Shown here: positions 1-6,146 of the stretch, piece by piece
Layout of the letters: each line of letters opens with the position of its first letter
Numbering within the stretch: position 1 is the first letter of the stretch
DNA from: JBBDXA01 sp040902585
GTDB lineage: Bacteria > Planctomycetota > Phycisphaerae > Phycisphaerales > Phycisphaeraceae
Length of the DNA stretch: 9,853 nt
Direction: 5' to 3'
Assembly: GCA_040902585.1 (NCBI GenBank)
Contig: JBBDXA010000004.1
Location: 1 to 9,853, forward strand
Position numbers and translations under genes: made by a program
The notes under the pieces: model-generated
Told to the model about the DNA's origin: nothing
The model's database searches: none
Seen by the model: the letters and a program-made list of their open reading frames with translations, nothing else

Positions 1-862
1 AAATCGCGCACGCCTCTCGAATCGCCATCACCAGAAGCCCCTGCAGACGCAACGACACCGGTCCGCACCTGCCGCCGCCGACGGCCTTCCCATCCACCGA
101 AACCACCGGCGAGACGTGCGTCGTCGTGCCCATGATGAAGACTTCATCGGCCTTGAGCAGCTCATCCACCGTGAACGTCTCCTCGCGCACCGTGATGCCT
201 GCGCCGCGCGCCAGATCGAGTACCAGCCCGCGGGTGATGGAGCCGAGGATGAGATTGTTGGCCGGGTGCGTCCACACTTCGCCGCCGCGCACGATGCCTA
301 CGCTGGTGGCGGTCGCTTCGGTGATGATGTCACCGCGATGCAGGATCGCTTCGTACGCGCCTTGCTCCTCCGCCTTCTGCTTGGCGAGCACGTTGGGCAG
401 CAGCATGAGCGACTTGATCGTGCAAAGCTGCCAGCGCAGGTCTTCATGCAGGATCACGCTGCGCTCCGGTGGCGGAGCGCTCGGGTCAAACGGCAGCGCG
501 TGATACGCAATCATGAAGAACGTCGGCTGGCAGTCCTGCGGAAACGGATGCTTGCGCGGGGCGCTGCCACGGGTCACCTGCCAATACGCGATCGCATCCT
601 TCATGCCGTTGCGGTCGAGTAGCTCGTTGGAAAGGTCCGCGATTCGGTCGATCGCGGCTGGATGCGCAATGCGAAGCAGATCAAGACTGCGGCGCAGGCG
701 AGCGACATGCCCTTGTATCGCGAAGGGTTGGCCGGCGTAATAGCGCGTGACTTCGTACACGCCGTCGGCAAACATCGCCCCGCGGTCTTCCAGATCGAGC
801 TTCGCATCCGCCTTGGGAAGAAACTGGCCGTTGAGATAGACGATCGAATCAGGGTTACGCAT
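1..862 (-). CDS. dat: D-amino-acid transaminase, class IV PLP aminotransferase (3' end cut by window edge)
   Basis: The reverse strand from the ATG at 862 stays open for 287 codons to the window edge, so only the C-terminus is missing. The protein reads as a fold-type IV PLP aminotransferase, which swaps amino groups between D-amino acids and 2-oxo acids in the cytosol and can supply D-Ala or D-Glu for peptidoglycan. Visible residues are the PLP lysine K150 in CTIKSLMLLPN, E182 in IITEATATS, and a likely phosphate-binding arginine in HVARLRRSL (about 52-60). Y36, R103 and H105 (APRKH) sit at a constant +5 offset from Bacillus D-amino-acid transaminase Y31, R98 and H100, the substrate carboxylate trap, and K150/E182 keep that offset from K145/E177. 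This favours D-amino-acid transaminase over IlvE or aminodeoxychorismate lyase. No Shine-Dalgarno sequence precedes the start. It is divergent from the permease gene. Confidence 0.85.
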   Translation of the reverse strand, partial: MRNPDSIVYLNGQFLPKADAKLDLEDRGAMFADGVYEVTRYYAGQPFAIQGHVARLRRSLDLLRIAHPAAIDRIADLSNELLDRNGMKDAIAYWQVTRGSAPRKHPFPQDCQPTFFMIAYHALPFDPSAPPPERSVILHEDLRWQLCTIKSLMLLPNVLAKQKAEEQGAYEAILHRGDIITEATATSVGIVRGGEVWTHPANNLILGSITRGLVLDLARGAGITVREETFTVDELLKADEVFIMGTTTHVSPVVSVDGKAVGGGRCGPVSLRLQGLLVMAIREACAI

Positions 863-883
863 GGGGGAAGAATATCAGAGGAG

Positions 884-904
884 ACAGGGGACAGGGGACA
901 GGGG
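884..904 (+). repeat. Tandem heptanucleotide repeat, three exact ACAGGGG units
   Basis: Three perfect head-to-tail copies of ACAGGGG lie at 884-890, 891-897 and 898-904, between the start of the transaminase gene and the permease gene. With the G5 run at 863-867 this gives four G-runs on the plus strand, although the first loop is long (19 nt). On the minus strand the array lies just upstream of the transaminase ATG as a pyrimidine tract, which may explain the missing Shine-Dalgarno sequence there. Confidence 0.85.
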
Positions 905-961
905 AAGAAGCGGAGCGTGACCTTTCGGGTGGAATCGTCAACAATAGGTGGATCGCATACA

Positions 962-983
962 CCCACCCACGGGAGTGGGTGGG
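962..983. other. Perfect 9-bp stem-loop in divergent intergenic region
   Basis: CCCACCCAC (962-970) and GTGGGTGGG (975-983) are perfect inverted arms around the tetraloop GGGA. On the plus strand the stem is followed by CTTT only, so it is at best a weak intrinsic terminator. Because it lies between two divergent genes, a role as an operator, a structured 5' leader or a repeat-element core is equally possible. The hairpin is seen directly; its role is unknown. Confidence 0.6.
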
Positions 984-993
984 CTTTGCCCGT

Positions 994-1021
994 CTGAACC
1001 CTGAACCCGGAACCCTGAACC
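994..1021 (-). repeat. Tandem heptanucleotide repeat (CTGAACC x4, one variant) with G-quadruplex motif on minus strand
   Basis: Four consecutive 7-mers are present: CTGAACC (994-1000), CTGAACC (1001-1007), the variant CGGAACC (1008-1014) and CTGAACC (1015-1021). Read on the minus strand through base 1022, this gives four GGG runs separated by 4-nt loops (TTCA, TTCC, TTCA), a canonical intramolecular G-quadruplex pattern spanning 999-1022. The reverse-strand unit TCAGGGT differs from the ACAGGGG unit at 884-904 only at its first and last bases, so the two arrays look like related heptads in inverted orientation. The array ends 7 bases before the permease ATG and occupies the place where a Shine-Dalgarno sequence would sit. 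Confidence 0.8.
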
Positions 1022-1028
1022 CGCTCCC

Positions 1029-2294
1029 ATGAACCTCACCCGCCTCATCTTCCGCGAGATCGCGCATCGCAGGACCAACGCCCTGCTCGCGCTGCTGAGT
1101 GTCACCGCAGCCGTCGCCTGCCTGACAGCCGGGCTCACGCTGCTTCGTGGACATGACCTGGCGACGGATCGCATTCTCGCTGCGAAACAGGAAGAGACCG
1201 AGGCCCGCACGAAGCAGCTCACCGATGACTATCGCAAGATCGTCCTTGAGCTGGGCTTCAATGTCTTCATCGTGCCCAAGGGTTCGAGTCCGGTTGCGAC
1301 GGGGCCGCAGCCGGAGATGCCTTATGAATATGTCACGATGCTGTCGAAGGCGGACATCATCACCATCGATCACCTGCTGCCGAGCCTGACCGTGCCGCTC
1401 TACTGGCAGGAGCAGAAGATGCAGGTGACGCTCACCGGCATTCACGGCGAAGTCGCCATCGCCGGCGGCAAACGCAAGCGACCGCTTGTGCAGCCCGTGA
1501 AGCCCGGCGAGATCGTGCTCGGCTTCAAGGTCGCTCAAAGCACGAAGCTCAAGCCCGGCGACAAGGCTGCGCTGCTCGGCGAGACCTTCACCATCAGCGA
1601 AACGCACCCCTTCCGCGGCACGCCTGATGATTACACTTTGTGGATCGACCTCGCCCAGGCCCAGAAGCTGCTCAATAGAGAAGGCGTGATCACCGCGATC
1701 CAGGCGATCAACTGCCTCGCGCCCAACTGTCATCCTGATGCCACGGGCATTCCTTCCGTCACGCAGGAGATCGCCAAGGTATTGCCCGACACGCAGGTGA
1801 TCATTGACATGGGCAAGGCGAGAACGCGCATCGATGCCCGTGTGCGAGCCGCGAAGGAAGCGGAAGCGGCCCTCACCGCCGAGAAGGAACAGCGGGCGGC
1901 GGTGCGCGGGCAGATGGAAAACTTCGCCTCCATTCTCATCCCCACCGTCATGGTCGGCTGCGGCCTGTGGATCGCCCTGCTCGCCCTCGCCAACGCCAGG
2001 GAACGCCGCGGTGAGATCGGCATCCTCCGCGCCCTGGGCGTCGGCAAGGCCGGCGTGCTCACCCTGTTCCTCGGCAAAGCGGTACTCATCGGCCTGATCG
2101 GCGCGGGCGCGGGCTACGCGCTAGGCTTCCTCGGCGGCGCAGCCTTCGGTGAAGCCAGCGCGGGTGAACTGATCGAACCCAGGACTGCGGTGATCGTCCT
2201 CATCGCCGCCCCCCTGCTGGCGACGCTCGCAAGCTGGCTGCCTTCGCTCGTCGCGGCCGGGCAGGACCCGGCGGTGGTGCTGAGCGAAGAGTGA
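1029..2294 (+). CDS. FtsX/MacB-type ABC transporter permease (421 aa)
   Basis: This is an inner-membrane permease subunit of the FtsX/MacB/LolC type. It has an N-terminal membrane segment (about 17-39), a large extracytoplasmic domain (about 45-300) and three C-terminal membrane segments (about 300-320, 342-371, 386-409). The signature RERRGEIGILRALGV (325-337 region) follows the second membrane segment and is characteristic of the FtsX permease domain, whose cytoplasmic loop contacts the ATPase. The outer domain ends in a charged helix (about 263-300), likely coiled coil, and carries C229 and C234 (CLAPNC), a possible disulfide pair. Such permeases drive lipoprotein, peptide or envelope-hydrolase processes rather than simple transport; the substrate is unknown. 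No ATP-binding or membrane-fusion partner adjoins it. The ATG at 1029 has no Shine-Dalgarno sequence and follows a C-rich repeat array, so an alternative start cannot be excluded. Confidence 0.85.
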   Translation: MNLTRLIFREIAHRRTNALLALLSVTAAVACLTAGLTLLRGHDLATDRILAAKQEETEARTKQLTDDYRKIVLELGFNVFIVPKGSSPVATGPQPEMPYEYVTMLSKADIITIDHLLPSLTVPLYWQEQKMQVTLTGIHGEVAIAGGKRKRPLVQPVKPGEIVLGFKVAQSTKLKPGDKAALLGETFTISETHPFRGTPDDYTLWIDLAQAQKLLNREGVITAIQAINCLAPNCHPDATGIPSVTQEIAKVLPDTQVIIDMGKARTRIDARVRAAKEAEAALTAEKEQRAAVRGQMENFASILIPTVMVGCGLWIALLALANARERRGEIGILRALGVGKAGVLTLFLGKAVLIGLIGAGAGYALGFLGGAAFGEASAGELIEPRTAVIVLIAAPLLATLASWLPSLVAAGQDPAVVLSEE

Positions 2295-2332
2295 TTTTGG
2301 CCCTATTTCCGGGCAGAAAGTCAGAATCGGAG

Positions 2333-2360
2333 TTGGCTCAATCGGATTGCCCGATATATC
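2333..2360 (+). promoter_or_regulatory. Candidate sigma-70-like promoter with overlapping inverted repeat
   Basis: TTGGCT (2333-2338) and TATATC (2355-2360) are separated by 16 bp, in the only AT-richer part of the 97-bp gap before the PSCyt gene. The spacer carries the inverted repeat ATCGG-ATTGC-CCGAT (2341-2355), and AATCGGA occurs twice in direct orientation (2325-2331 and 2340-2346), which could be an operator. Both boxes are imperfect, so this is a suggestion only. Confidence 0.3.
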
Positions 2361-2391
2361 GTTAGACTAGAGAATTCGCACAGGAGCTCGC

Positions 2392-5385
2392 ATGATGGTT
2401 CGAACGGGATGCATACTCGCCGCCGGCCTGCTCGCCTTTGTCGCCGCCTCCGCGCACGGCGCGGACGCGGCCCCGCTCACCCCGGCCCAGACCGATTTCT
2501 TCGAGAAGAAGGTGCGCCCGCTCCTCATCGAGCGCTGCTACAAGTGCCACGCCACCGACAGCGACAAAGTCCGCGGCCACCTGCTGCTGGACTCAAGGCA
2601 AGGCTGGGCCAAGGGCGGCGACTCAGGACCGGTGATCGTGCCCGGCAAGCCGGATGACAGCCTGCTCATCGAAGCGGTCCGTTACGGCAACGAAGACACC
2701 GCCATGCCGCCCAAGGGCAAGCTGCCGCAGGCGGAGATCGACATCCTTGTCGAGTGGGTGAAAATGGGCGCGCCCGATCCGCGCACGGGCGCGGCGATCA
2801 CGAAGGGCGGGATCGACATCGAAAAGGGTCGGCAGCACTGGGCGTATCAGCCGATCGCGAAGACGAGCGTACCCGCGGTGATGGATGCGGCCTGGCCGCG
2901 CGGTGAGATCGATCGTTACATTCTTGCTCGTCTCGAAAAAGAAAACCTGCGCCCGACGAAGGACGCTGACCGCGTCACCTTGATTCGCCGGTTGTACTTC
3001 GACCTCATCGGCCTGCCGCCGACGCCGGAGCAGATCGATGCGTTCGTCAACGACAAGTCGCCCAATGCGTATGAGAAGGTGGTCGATGGTCTCCTTGCTT
3101 CGCGTCACTACGGCGAGCGCTGGGGCCGGCACTGGCTCGATGTGGCGCGGTTCGCTGAGTCGCTGACCCTGCGCGGCTTCATCCTCACCGATGCCTGGCG
3201 CTATCGCGACTACGTCGTCGAAGCCTTCAATCAGGATCGCCCGTTCGACCGGTTCATGATGGAACAGGTCGCCGGCGATCTGATGACCAGCAGCGACTGG
3301 CAGGAACGCCGGCGACAGATCGTGGCCTCAGCCTACCTCGCGCTGGGCAACAACAACCTCGAAGATCAGGACAAGCAGGCCCTGGTCATGGACGTGGTTG
3401 ATGAACAGCTTGACGCGATCAGCAAGGGCTTCCTCGCCCAGACCGTCACCTGCGCCCGATGCCACGATCACAAGTTCGATCCGATTCCCACGGCTGACTA
3501 CTACGCGCTGGCGGGCATCTTCAAGAGCACGCGCACGCTGAATCATTCCAACGTATCCATGTGGCTTCAGATGCCGCTGCCCGTCGACGCGAAGCGCGAA
3601 GGCGAGATCAAGGTGCATGAGGCGAAGGTCGCCGCGATGCAGGCGGATATCAAGGCGTTGAAATCGACGCTGGCGCAGGCGAACCCGGCGCGGGAGTTGC
3701 CCGCCAACGCCACGAGCCGGCCGACGGTCGTCGCCGTCAAGGCCCTGTCGGGCATTGTCGTGGATGACGCCCAGGCCAAGCGCGTGGGCGAGTGGACGCA
3801 CTCGACGCATGTGACGACCTACGTCGGCGACGGTTACCTGCACGATGACAACAAGGACAAAGGCACCAAGACGCTCAGCTTCATCGCGGAGTTGCCCGAG
3901 TCAGGCAAGTACGAAGTGCGCATCGCCTACACGACGGGCGCGAGCCGGGCGACGAACACGCCGGTGACGGTGATGAGTGCGGACGGCGAGAAAGTGATTC
4001 GCCTGAACCAGCGTGAGCCGGGCAATGTGGACGGGCGCTTTCAGTCGCTGGGCCAGTTCAACTTTGAAAAGGGCGGGCAGAGCTTCGTGCTCATCTCCAA
4101 TGAAGGCACGAACGGGCACGTGATCGCTGACGCGGTGCAGTTCATCCCTGCCGACGATGCGAAGACCGCAGCCACGACGAAGGAGATAGCTCAGGACGCG
4201 GCGAAGCCCGACAAGCCTGACAAGGCAGACAAGAACACCAAGGTCGCGGCGAAGGAGAAGTCGCAGCCGAAGGACTCGGGCGAAGAAGAGGAACGCAAGG
4301 CGCTGGCGGAGCGCGTGAAGGCGATGGAGGCGGACCTGAAGAAGCTCGAAGGCAGCGGCCCGAAGCGCGACATCGTCGTTTCCATTCGCGATGATGACAA
4401 GACCGGCGACACCAGGGTCCACGTGCGCGGCAGCGTTCACAACCTCGGTCCTGATGTGCCGCGCGGGTTCCTCAGCGTCGTGCCCGTCAGCGAGAAGTTT
4501 GATATCCCAGGCAATGAGAGCGGCCGGCTTCAACTCGCGCAGTGGCTCGCGCATAAGGACAACCCGCTGCCCGCGCGGGTCATGGCCAACCGCGCGTGGC
4601 ATCACCTCATGGGCACCGGCCTGGTGCGCACGGTCGACAACTTCGGCACCACCGGCGAAAACCCTTCGCATCCTGAATTGCTCGACTACCTCGCATCACA
4701 ACTACGCGATAACGGCTGGTCGGTGAAGAGACTCGTCAAGCAGATCGTGATGAGCCGGACGTATCAGTTGAGCTCTGCGACGAACGCTGGCGGCTTGAAG
4801 TCAGCCTTTCACAATCCGGCACCGGTTGATCCCGAGAACCGTCTGCTCGCGCACGCCAACCGTCGCCGCCTTGATGCCGAGTGCATCCGCGATGCGATGC
4901 TCATGGTCAGCGGCCAGCTTGATCTCACGCCCGGCGGCCAGTCCTACAAGGAAGGCATGAGTTCGGACTTCGGCTTCAAGCAGACCGGCTCACGCCGCAG
5001 CGTCTACGAAAGCTGGTTCCGCAACGGGTTGCCGGAGCTGCTGGAAGTGTTCGACGTGGCGGACCCGAGCATGCCCACGGGCAGGCGCAATGTGAGCACG
5101 GTGGCGACGCAGGCGCTGTTCATGATGAATCACCCGTGGGTGCAGGAGCAGTCCAAGGCCGCGGCCGCGAAGCTGCTGAAGGAACCATATAAGGATGATG
5201 CGGCGAGATTGACGCAGGCGTATCGCGCGACCCTGGGCCGGGCACCGACAAAGGCGGAAGCGGCGATCGCGCTGGAATACGTGCGCGAAGCCGCAAGCGG
5301 CGGGAAGGCGACCGAGGCGCAGGCGGCGTGGGCGAATGTGTTCCACGCGATGTTCGCGTCGATGGATTTCCGGTATGTGGAGTGA
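2392..5385 (+). CDS. Secreted PSCyt1-DUF1549-CBM-like-DUF1553 cytochrome-type protein (997 aa)
   Basis: This is a planctomycete-type multidomain exported protein. A Sec signal peptide (about 1-26) precedes a PSCyt1 cytochrome domain (about 33-130) with C49-x-x-C52-H53 for covalent heme c and a likely axial M105 in AMPPKGKL. DUF1549/PSCyt2 follows (about 170-380) with a second CxxCH, C354-C357-H358, in the family motif CARCHDHKFDPI. A short coiled coil (about 402-430) leads to a beta-rich insert (about 450-587; YEVRIAYTTG, then IADAVQF) resembling the golvesin/xanthan-lyase CBM-like domain. A Lys/Asp/Glu-rich linker (588-655, repeated PDK) joins it to DUF1553/PSD1 (about 705-985; NRAWHHLMGTGLV, RTYQLSS, MMNHPWV). 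AGGAG at 2382-2386 favours the ATG at 2392 over that at 2395. The family's reaction is not established; redox or polysaccharide-related roles have been suggested. Its usual partner, a DUF1501 protein, lies downstream beyond a toxin-antitoxin pair. Confidence 0.9.
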   Translation: MMVRTGCILAAGLLAFVAASAHGADAAPLTPAQTDFFEKKVRPLLIERCYKCHATDSDKVRGHLLLDSRQGWAKGGDSGPVIVPGKPDDSLLIEAVRYGNEDTAMPPKGKLPQAEIDILVEWVKMGAPDPRTGAAITKGGIDIEKGRQHWAYQPIAKTSVPAVMDAAWPRGEIDRYILARLEKENLRPTKDADRVTLIRRLYFDLIGLPPTPEQIDAFVNDKSPNAYEKVVDGLLASRHYGERWGRHWLDVARFAESLTLRGFILTDAWRYRDYVVEAFNQDRPFDRFMMEQVAGDLMTSSDWQERRRQIVASAYLALGNNNLEDQDKQALVMDVVDEQLDAISKGFLAQTVTCARCHDHKFDPIPTADYYALAGIFKSTRTLNHSNVSMWLQMPLPVDAKREGEIKVHEAKVAAMQADIKALKSTLAQANPARELPANATSRPTVVAVKALSGIVVDDAQAKRVGEWTHSTHVTTYVGDGYLHDDNKDKGTKTLSFIAELPESGKYEVRIAYTTGASRATNTPVTVMSADGEKVIRLNQREPGNVDGRFQSLGQFNFEKGGQSFVLISNEGTNGHVIADAVQFIPADDAKTAATTKEIAQDAAKPDKPDKADKNTKVAAKEKSQPKDSGEEEERKALAERVKAMEADLKKLEGSGPKRDIVVSIRDDDKTGDTRVHVRGSVHNLGPDVPRGFLSVVPVSEKFDIPGNESGRLQLAQWLAHKDNPLPARVMANRAWHHLMGTGLVRTVDNFGTTGENPSHPELLDYLASQLRDNGWSVKRLVKQIVMSRTYQLSSATNAGGLKSAFHNPAPVDPENRLLAHANRRRLDAECIRDAMLMVSGQLDLTPGGQSYKEGMSSDFGFKQTGSRRSVYESWFRNGLPELLEVFDVADPSMPTGRRNVSTVATQALFMMNHPWVQEQSKAAAAKLLKEPYKDDAARLTQAYRATLGRAPTKAEAAIALEYVREAASGGKATEAQAAWANVFHAMFASMDFRYVE

Positions 5386-5402
5386 GATGGGGAGCTACCA
5401 AC

Positions 5403-5408
5403 TATAAT
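5403..5408 (+). promoter_or_regulatory. Consensus -10 box TATAAT ahead of toxin-antitoxin pair
   Basis: An exact TATAAT lies 16 bp upstream of the antitoxin ATG, in the 39-bp gap after the PSCyt gene. No recognisable -35 or extended -10 TG is present at 15-19 bp spacing; the upstream sequence is the end of the PSCyt coding region. Transcription from it would begin near 5415 and give a very short leader. A perfect -10 box is uncommon by chance in such GC-rich DNA, so an internal promoter for the toxin-antitoxin module is plausible. Confidence 0.4.
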
Positions 5409-5424
5409 CGCTGGGAACATTGCC

Positions 5425-5697
5425 ATGACAGCACTCAAGAAACTTGAAGAGCGAATCGAGACCTTAGAGCGGGAGGTCGCGATACTCAAGGATCGGCCGC
5501 AACCTGCCCCCGAGGGAAAGAAAAGCTGGCTTGATCTGATGTGGGGGTCAATGAGCGACTATCCGGACTTCGACAAGGTCGTTCGATATGGCCGGGAGTT
5601 CCGCAAGAACTACGATAAACTAGCTGCCCGCGAGCGGACGAGGGACGGCGGCCGCAACAAGCGATCCAAGACGCTGTCATCCGGCAAGGAGGCTTGA
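5425..5697 (+). CDS. Coiled-coil antitoxin of a VapC-type toxin-antitoxin pair (90 aa)
   Basis: This is a small charged protein directly upstream of a PIN-domain toxin, so it is most likely the antitoxin that binds and blocks the toxin active site and may autoregulate the pair. It has no visible AbrB, ribbon-helix-helix or Phd DNA-binding domain. The N-terminus (about 4-24) is a leucine-zipper-like coiled coil with L7, I11, L14, V18 and L21 in a/d spacing, suggesting dimerisation. A Pro-rich hinge (25-30) leads to WLDLMWGSMSDYPDFDKV and YGREFRK (about 35-61); a G-S-x-x-D-x-P-x-F-D segment followed by a basic helix is typical of the toxin-wrapping C-termini of VapC antitoxins. The tail (62-90) is basic and looks disordered. 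The ATG at 5425 has only a weak GGGAA (5413-5417) upstream. The stop codon abuts the toxin start. The role is inferred from position and this motif. Confidence 0.72.
   Translation: MTALKKLEERIETLEREVAILKDRPQPAPEGKKSWLDLMWGSMSDYPDFDKVVRYGREFRKNYDKLAARERTRDGGRNKRSKTLSSGKEA
5686..5692 (+). promoter_or_regulatory. Strong ribosome binding site deciding the TTG start of the PIN toxin
   Basis: AAGGAGG, a near-perfect Shine-Dalgarno sequence, lies inside the last codons of the antitoxin gene and ends 5 bases before the TTG at 5698. It is the strongest ribosome binding site in the window and supports TTG as the toxin start. The arrangement implies translational coupling of toxin to antitoxin. Confidence 0.75.
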
Positions 5698-6129
5698 TTG
5701 TTTGTACTCGACACGGATCACATCTCCCTGATTCAGAGATCAGCAGATCGGCTGGGAGATTCGGTTCGCCAACGATGCGAAAGCACGGGTCTGGATCAAG
5801 TATTCGTGACGATCGTGAGCTTTCACGAGCAATCGCTTGGATGGAACACGGTGATTCAAAGCTCACGCCGCATGGAACAAGTGATCCATGGATATGAGCG
5901 GTTTGAATTGGTTCTGGCTCAATACGCGAACGCAAATGTACTCCCGTTTGATGAACGCGCCGCCGTGGAGTTTCAGCGTATCAAGGCGATGAATCTACGT
6001 GTCGGCACGATGGACCTGCGGATCGCCGCGATTACGGTCGCCTCCGGCAAGACCCTGCTCACCCGAAACACGCGTGACTTTGGCCGCATTGTCGGCTTAA
6101 AACTGGATGACTGGACCAAGTCGCCGTAA
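5698..6129 (+). CDS. vapC: VapC-like PIN-domain toxin (143 aa, TTG start)
   Basis: This is a PIN-domain protein of the VapC type, a Mg2+-dependent endoribonuclease that cleaves specific RNAs (often tRNA or rRNA) and halts growth when not neutralised. The length is normal for the family. The opening MFVLDTDHIS gives D5; E44 lies in SFHEQSLGW, D106 in RVGTMDLRIAA and D127 in LLTRNTRDFGRI. Together these form the usual four-acid metal site, so the toxin appears intact. Translation begins at a TTG immediately after the antitoxin TGA, behind a strong AAGGAGG. Two sampled 60-base lines here are 30/60 and 27/60 GC, lower than lines sampled in the next gene (49/60 and 34/60), which suggests separate ancestry. 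The gene ends in TAA and is followed by TAG. Only 17 bp separate it from the DUF1501 gene. Confidence 0.88.
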   Translation: MFVLDTDHISLIQRSADRLGDSVRQRCESTGLDQVFVTIVSFHEQSLGWNTVIQSSRRMEQVIHGYERFELVLAQYANANVLPFDERAAVEFQRIKAMNLRVGTMDLRIAAITVASGKTLLTRNTRDFGRIVGLKLDDWTKSP

Positions 6130-6146
6130 TAGATTGGAAAGGAACG

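Noticed and set aside
116..622. 168-codon open frame on the plus strand
   Set aside because: It is antisense to the transaminase, whose catalytic and substrate residues are all present on the minus strand.
936..941. TTGACG on the minus strand as a -35 box for the transaminase
   Set aside because: No acceptable -10 hexamer exists at 15-19 bp spacing; the position expected reads ACGCTC.
855..1733. 292-codon open frame on the minus strand
   Set aside because: It is antisense to the permease and runs through the repeat array and hairpin. The translation shows no domain, while the plus strand has clear FtsX features.
4180..4260. PDK-type codon repeats as a DNA tandem repeat
   Set aside because: The repetition is at the level of amino acids in a charged linker and is not a regular nucleotide array.
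3901..4671. 256-codon open frame on the minus strand
   Set aside because: It lies opposite the CBM-like insert, linker and start of DUF1553; the Arg/Leu-rich translation has no recognisable fold.
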